In this document: positions 59,405-64,000 of the stretch, piece after piece
Position numbering within the stretch: position 1 is the stretch's first letter
Layout: each line of letters begins with the position of its first letter
From: Filosporella fistucella
Taxonomy: Eukaryota > Ascomycota > Leotiomycetes > Helotiales
Direction: 5' to 3'
DNA: 64,000 nt
Assembly (NCBI GenBank): GCA_030077755.1
Contig: JAQJZZ010000021.1
Coordinates: forward strand, 62,001-126,000
Position numbers and translations under genes: made by a program
Notes under the pieces: model-generated
Databases searched by the model: none
Seen by the model: the letters and a program-made list of their open reading frames with translations, nothing else
What the model was told of the DNA's origin: nothing

Positions 59405-60283
59405 ATGGGTATGTTCCAACCCATCCTCGCTATAGTGTGCAAGTGGAGGCCCTGTATCTCCATGATGCCCTTCATGTCGAAAGACTGAAAGGCGTCATAG
59501 AGATCTTGACCCTGCGCAGCAAATTTGTGTCGCAAGACCAAATAATCGGCAGTGACCACTCCTGGTGGTCACTACGATTACATTGCAAAGAGCATGCGCT
59601 GATTATGAGGTTCTAAATTTAGGTATCGATCTCGACGCTCATCACGTTCGCAGCACGCACCGAAAGGCGCCAAAGAGTGACAATGTTTATCTCAAGTTGC
59701 TCGTGAAGCTTTACCGCTTCTTGGCCCGTAAGTTCTCACGCACGCTTATACTTCGTTCGGGCCATGGAAGTTTACTGACTTGAATTTTCACAGGCCGAAC
59801 TGACTCTTCCTTCAACAAGGTCGTGCTCCGCCGCCTTTTTATGTCCCGCATCAACAGACCCCCAGTCTCCATCTCCCGAATTGCAGCCAACACCTCGAAG
59901 GATGAGAAGAGAACAATTGTTATCATTGGAACCGTTACCGATGACAACCGCCTCTTGAGCGTCCCAAAGATCAGTGTTGCTGCCCTCCGCTTCACTGCCA
60001 CTGCCCGCGCTCGCATTCTTGCTGCCGGTGGAGAGACTTTGACTTTGGATCAATTGGCTCTTAGAGCTCCAACCGGAAGCAACACTCTCCTTCTCAGAGG
60101 ACCAAAGAACTCCAGAGAGGCCGTCAAGCACTTTGGCTTTGGACCACACAAGCATAAGGTGTGTTTCGCAGGATTGCATCTGATGAATCTTACTGACAAG
60201 ATTAGAAACCTTATGTTGAGTCGAAGGGTCGCAAATTTGAGAAGGCTCGTGGACGTAGGCGTTCCAGAGGTTTCAAGGTCTAA
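59405..60283 (+). CDS. RPL18: 60S ribosomal protein eL18 (L18)
   Basis: Exons 59405-59408 (just ATGG), 59623-59727, 59794-60158 and 60206-60283; 552 nt, 183 aa, the standard length. Structural protein of the large cytosolic subunit. The sequence reads [20 protein letters not shown], then [58 protein letters not shown] and the basic tail [18 protein letters not shown]. The 4-nt first coding exon and the 214-nt first intron are a pattern common in fungal ribosomal protein genes, where the intron often carries regulatory sequence. Reading any exon alone would give a wrong N- or C-terminus. Confidence 0.96.
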
Positions 60284-60553
60284 ATTCGTTAACACTGGTG
60301 ACATGGGTGTTACGAACATTTGGTCTTGGGCAATATGGAGATACCTGAGGCTGGTATGGGGATTCAATGAGATCTTGATGTGCATGGAAAGGCGTGGCGT
60401 CTTGCTTTTTCAAGTCATGAACAAAATGGGAACTCAATTGAATGCATGAATAAGATTTCTGTTGTGTGGACGCGACAGTACTTTACTTGGTGTGATATGT
60501 GACACGGATAAGAGCCAATGCCGCAAAACCCATTATACGTATTTGAATATGAT

Positions 60554-61827
60554 CTACAATTCGCTCGTATTACTTTCTTGTTCCATAGCAGCATCCGGCT
60601 TCCTCCTCAGGGCTACGAAAAACCCCTCCTTAGATTCCTACAAGAATTAGTTGGCTTGTCCAATGATCCAATGGGCAACCTACACTCCTGGAGGAGGCTG
60701 GCTTCTCTCTATGTACTGTTCTGAACAGCGCTCTCAGCTGTGTTTCGAATTCCTTATCTTCACTACCTTGATAAAATTTACAGACAAAATGACCTCCGAC
60801 TCGTAGGGTATCGTGTGCGAATTGGAGAGCCGCATTGCATAGATCCTGCCCATAATCAATACGTTGTCACACAATTGTGGTTACAATTTACTTACCATAC
60901 TCCCAGCGTGATCTTTGAACGCAATACCGCTCGTGTTCATCATCCTAATATAAGGGTCACTCAAACTCCTCTTCCAAAAACCAGTAGTTTGCTCCCAGGG
61001 TGCGGACATATCACTCAGCACAACATCCACCATTTTGTTTGGATCCTCCTTCCCCTTCCTTGCTTTTGTCTTGATCGGCACATCATCCTCGCTCGCATGT
61101 CTTTCCATAGCGATATAACTCTGATCATCTGCCGCAATGGCAGCCAGCACGCCCTCTGCACCTCCCTCTTCGAGCGGCGCAAAAGTTTGTGGTTTAGGAC
61201 GCCCACGTTCAGGGTCTAGAAGGAAGCGCTTGACTTCTGCTTGCACACCGGGCGACAAAAAGTTGCCCTGGATCGTGGAAACTCCTTTGGGAGGCTGGGC
61301 AGGAATGATGTCTATGCCGAGGATTCGACCATTGGGCTTGGTGAGTTCAACGGCTACCTTGAACATATTAGCATCCACCAGAAGTGCAGTGAGCATAGCA
61401 TACCTGCGACCAGCTACCTGGTGCATATCCCTTGAGTATATCAGCCAGCAATACAATATCTCTAGCTCAATGGCACATACTAGATCCACAATCGTCTGCC
61501 CTTTTTTGAAAATCTTGTACTTGGAATTTATCTACCCGGATCAGCCTCTGCTTCGACCCAATTGTTTCTGATACACACTTCCAGAAGCTTGAATGCAGCT
61601 CTACTTTTCAGTCCTTGGACTCTTGCCTCTCGCGCATAGGAGTCATTCCCCTGCCGACTTTTCCATCTCGTCGAGGAGGACGAGGAGGATGCCAGACGTG
61701 CGTTTGCAGCACGTGGGTAAGCTATTGCGCCAGCTTCGATCTGTTTAGAGAAATTCCATAATTGCTTGAGAGCTGATCTGCTAGAGTCTCCTCTGCAGAA
61801 CGTCCCGGGAACAGGTCGCAAAGGCAT
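60554..61827 (-). CDS. MRM2: Mitochondrial 21S rRNA 2'-O-ribose methyltransferase (FtsJ/RrmJ family)
   Basis: Six exons: 61827-61579, 61531-61481, 61430-61404 (27 nt), 61357-60896, 60845-60684 and 60637-60554; 1035 nt, 344 aa. SAM-dependent methyltransferase for the large mitochondrial rRNA. The N-terminus, MPLRPVPGTFCRGDSSRSAL, is Arg/Ser-rich without acids, like a mitochondrial presequence. The FtsJ core reads SRAAFKLLEINSKYKIFKKG, IVDLGYAPGSWSQVAVEL (SAM loop), GRILGIDIIP, DVVLSDMSAPWEQTTG (catalytic Asp), and GGHFVCKFYQG (catalytic Lys). The insert of about 70 residues between strands (EEGGAEGV to KGKEDPNK) is typical of fungal MRM2. The SAM loop is split over three tiny exons, so unspliced reading misses it. 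Confidence 0.93.
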
Positions 61828-62273
61828 ATGTCGGGTTGATTATCGTGGTTAATAAGGTAAGAGCGAACTACAGTAAGTCTTGGTCAAGAACATTGAAGTG
61901 GTCCGTGCTGAGTTGTTGGACCAGTCCGATGCAACGCTGTAAGCTGTCTCGCTGTTTGGTTCTCAAGTGACACCAGATTTATCTGCTTAAACTCCAATGC
62001 TCTTCAAGATCAAGGAGAACAACGTTAGTGGTTCAGGTTCGAGTCTTAGCCCAAGTAAAGAACCGTTTTGAATACGTGAAAATCAGAGAAATGGCTTTGT
62101 TTCCTAAAGAAGCATACCCAATGTACCCGCGCAGAAGAGACTGCAGTACTGCCCCATAAACACCAATGCCCCATGATTGTAATGCCAGATTTACGCCATC
62201 AATGCAACCAATTCAACCATATCCACTCCACTGAGGGCGATTTAACCACATGAGAAGATATCCACGACATGAA
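61828..62273. other. Intergenic, no gene seen
   Basis: 446 nt between two minus-strand genes: MRM2 promoter and the 3' flank of the coiled-coil gene. A GGTTCGAGTC-like stretch near 62035 resembles a tRNA B box, but no tRNA can be folded around it. Confidence 0.5.
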
Positions 62274-64000
62274 TCAACCTAAGAAGCTTGCCCCAACACC
62301 ACGACGATCCTTCTTCAAGGGAGAAAAGCTTCCAAATCCACTCGCATTGCCGATTCCGCCCTTCATACCACCCTTGGGCCCAGCAGGTCCGCCTTTACCA
62401 AGTAACCTGGGGACACCTAGACTGATCTTCGCTGGTCGTTTGGCAGCTTCTCCATCATCCTCATCAAATAGGGTCTTTCCACCACCAATGAGCTTCCTCT
62501 TCTTCTTCTTTGGCTCTTCTTCCTCGATACTGGCCATCTTATCCTTGGTGACCTTCGTAATAGGTTTCGGGGGTGCCTTGGTCTTTTCCTGTGCTTGTTC
62601 AAGCTCTGGTTCTATGTTCTCGTCGCCTTCCTCTGTAACCATCTCTAACGTGCTGACCGGTCGAGTTTTCTTTGGGGCAGCCCTTTTGTTCTTCACACCA
62701 GCCTTTGCTTCTCCGAGAACAGTCTTTGCCTTTGCTGAGGCCTTCTCAGCTACCTTCTTTCTACCTCTAGGTTTGGGAGCGGCCGTAGGTGTTGATGCGA
62801 CATCATCTCCTTGCTTTTCGGCTGCCTCTTCTCTCGGCAGATGCTTAGATGCCTGGAGACCTGCATCTTCATGGTTCAATACCTCAGGTTCTGAGTCATC
62901 TGCTGGCGTCTCGGGTGCAATACTGATGGTTCGGTTGAGAAACGGGGTGATCGAGAACATGGACTTTTCACCAACCATAGTCTGATCTTTTCTGCCACGT
63001 TGGGTGGGTCGCTTTCTGCGATCAGCAACTCCGTCTGGAGTACCAATGGCGACGTCGGCGCTAATTTCTGTCGCCGTTCTCTTGCGGTTGTTCTTACTTG
63101 CAGCTTCACTCTTGTAACCTGGCGCCTTAACTGCAGCAGCGCGCGCCTCAGCGAGTTCCGCTTGAGACTCTTTGAGTTGCTCCTTGGTAGCTCTGAACTT
63201 GGCCCGGATATCATCAATCTTACTCTCGAGAATAGCCTCCTTAGTTTCGGCTGCCTTGATATCCTTGTCTGCCTCCTTACGAGCTTTCTCTTGCTCTTTC
63301 CTCTCTCGGGCCAAGTCATTCCTCAGATCCTCTAGTTGTGTGTGGTATTCCTCCTCAACGTCCTTCCGAATCTTTTCTCTCTCACGCCTCTCCACTGTTG
63401 TTTCCTTACTCTCCATCGCCTTGAGCTCCTTGTCAGCTTCTCTGCGAGCCTTTTCTCGGTCCATCTTCTCTCTTGCTAGAACGTTTCTCAAATCTTCCAA
63501 TCGGCTTTCGAAATCCTCCGCGACTTCTTTCCGTATTTTCTCCTTCTCGCGTTTGTCAAGGGTTGCTCCCTTGTTTTCTAGGGCATGGAGCTCCCTCTCA
63601 GCATCTTTCTTAGCCTTTTCTTTCTCTCGTTTCTCTCGGGCAAGATCCTTTTGCAAGTCATCTAACTGGCTCTGGTATTCCAGCTCGGCTTCTTTTCGCA
63701 CTTTCTCCTTCTCCCGCTTCTCACGAGCCAAATCTTTCTGCAGATCGTCAACTTGAGTCCGAAGGTCCGCTTCAGCTTCTTTCCGGGCCTTTTCTCTTTC
63801 CTTTTTCTCGCCATTTAGCTCCTTCTGGAGACTTTCGACCTGATTTTGCAGCTCGGCCTCTCTCTCGTTGATCTTGTTCTTTTGTGCGGCACGCTTCGAA
63901 GCAGCTCTCTTTTCTGTCTCGAGCTCCACTTCCAGGGTATTGACTTGACGTTCTAACGTTAATTTTTCGGCGAGCACATTTTGTTGATGCGATACCTGGG
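62274..64000 (-). CDS. Coiled-coil protein with tandem repeats, 5' part missing (right edge)
   Basis: Partial: the minus-strand frame is open to the window end (about 575 codons here). The N-terminal two thirds is an uninterrupted charged coiled coil rich in Lys, Arg and Glu, built of repeated units such as LQKDLAREKREKEKARKEAE. It is followed by a basic, Pro/Lys-rich tail with MFSITPFLNRTISIAPETP, several SP/TP sites, KPRGRKK and KKKKRKL (possible nuclear localisation signals), and a Gly-rich C-terminus GKGGPAGPKGGMKGGIG. The FSITPFLNRT segment recurs in fungal coiled-coil nuclear or chromosome-associated proteins as I recall, but I cannot name this one. A role at chromosomes, kinetochores or the nuclear periphery is only a guess. 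Confidence 0.75.
   Translation of the reverse strand, partial: QVSHQQNVLAEKLTLERQVNTLEVELETEKRAASKRAAQKNKINEREAELQNQVESLQKELNGEKKEREKARKEAEADLRTQVDDLQKDLAREKREKEKVRKEAELEYQSQLDDLQKDLAREKREKEKAKKDAERELHALENKGATLDKREKEKIRKEVAEDFESRLEDLRNVLAREKMDREKARREADKELKAMESKETTVERREREKIRKDVEEEYHTQLEDLRNDLARERKEQEKARKEADKDIKAAETKEAILESKIDDIRAKFRATKEQLKESQAELAEARAAAVKAPGYKSEAASKNNRKRTATEISADVAIGTPDGVADRRKRPTQRGRKDQTMVGEKSMFSITPFLNRTISIAPETPADDSEPEVLNHEDAGLQASKHLPREEAAEKQGDDVASTPTAAPKPRGRKKVAEKASAKAKTVLGEAKAGVKNKRAAPKKTRPVSTLEMVTEEGDENIEPELEQAQEKTKAPPKPITKVTKDKMASIEEEEPKKKKRKLIGGGKTLFDEDDGEAAKRPAKISLGVPRLLGKGGPAGPKGGMKGGIGNASGFGSFSPLKKDRRGVGASFLG
63215..63830. repeat. Degenerate tandem coding repeats (165 nt and 87 nt units)
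   Basis: In the coiled-coil gene: two near-complete 55-codon units (about 63330-63495 and 63495-63660) of the form L-x-x-L-A-R-E-K, about 20 charged residues, then K-R-E-K-E-K-I-R-K-x-V, flanked by shorter 29-codon units on both sides. The repeat is visible at both DNA and protein level. Confidence 0.65.

Noticed and set aside
1..64000. CRISPR arrays, transposons, prokaryotic operons
   Set aside because: Intron-rich eukaryotic DNA; no regular spacer repeats, no transposase or reverse transcriptase fragments and no long terminal repeats were seen.

Overview
This 64-kb window is nuclear DNA of a filamentous ascomycete (Pezizomycotina; Leotiomycetes is my best guess, from gene style only). The genes are cut by many short GT-AG introns, mostly 45-60 nt with CTAAC-like branch sites. 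Intergenic gaps are 0.2-4 kb, base composition is moderate, and the set of housekeeping genes is typically eukaryotic. I inferred all exon structures by eye from reading-frame continuity, splice signals and family consensus. Every internal exon join below was checked for phase, but no transcript data were available.

Layout. 0.2-7.3 kb: a membrane-anchored neutral ceramidase (+) convergent with the largest subunit of RNA polymerase III (-). 7.9-12.2 kb: a seven-exon SDR oxidoreductase (-) and an unrecognised 723-aa basic/glycine-repeat protein (-). 13.6-17.7 kb: eIF2B beta (GCD7, -) divergent from the Nem1 lipin phosphatase (+). 19.4-31.7 kb: an accessory, metabolic stretch with an unrecognised 235-aa protein, a 2-oxoglutarate/Fe(II) oxygenase, an FAD flavoprotein of the fumarate reductase/tricarballylate dehydrogenase type, an ATP-dependent 5-oxoprolinase, and a divergently transcribed PLP enzyme of the diaminopropionate ammonia-lyase type. 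31.7-35.9 kb: a 4.2-kb gap with no convincing gene.

35.9-64 kb returns to core genes: an MIT-domain protein, fimbrin, a hotdog thioesterase, a RING-variant protein, sterol O-acyltransferase, a DDHD phospholipase, an SR-type splicing factor, a YPR011C-like mitochondrial carrier, ribosomal protein eL18, the mitochondrial rRNA methyltransferase MRM2, and the 3' part of a coiled-coil protein that runs off the right edge.

The stretch most worth following up is 19.4-31.7 kb. The 5-oxoprolinase and the ammonia-lyase-like gene share a 530-bp promoter, next to two oxidative enzymes. This could be a small nitrogen-scavenging (cyclic amide/amino acid) module, but that is inference from content and order. 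A second pattern is a recurring TACCTAGGTA-like motif about 240-740 bp upstream of many start codons. Several core genes here concern lipids (ceramidase, Nem1, sterol acyltransferase, DDHD phospholipase), but they are spread out and I see no evidence that they form a cluster.
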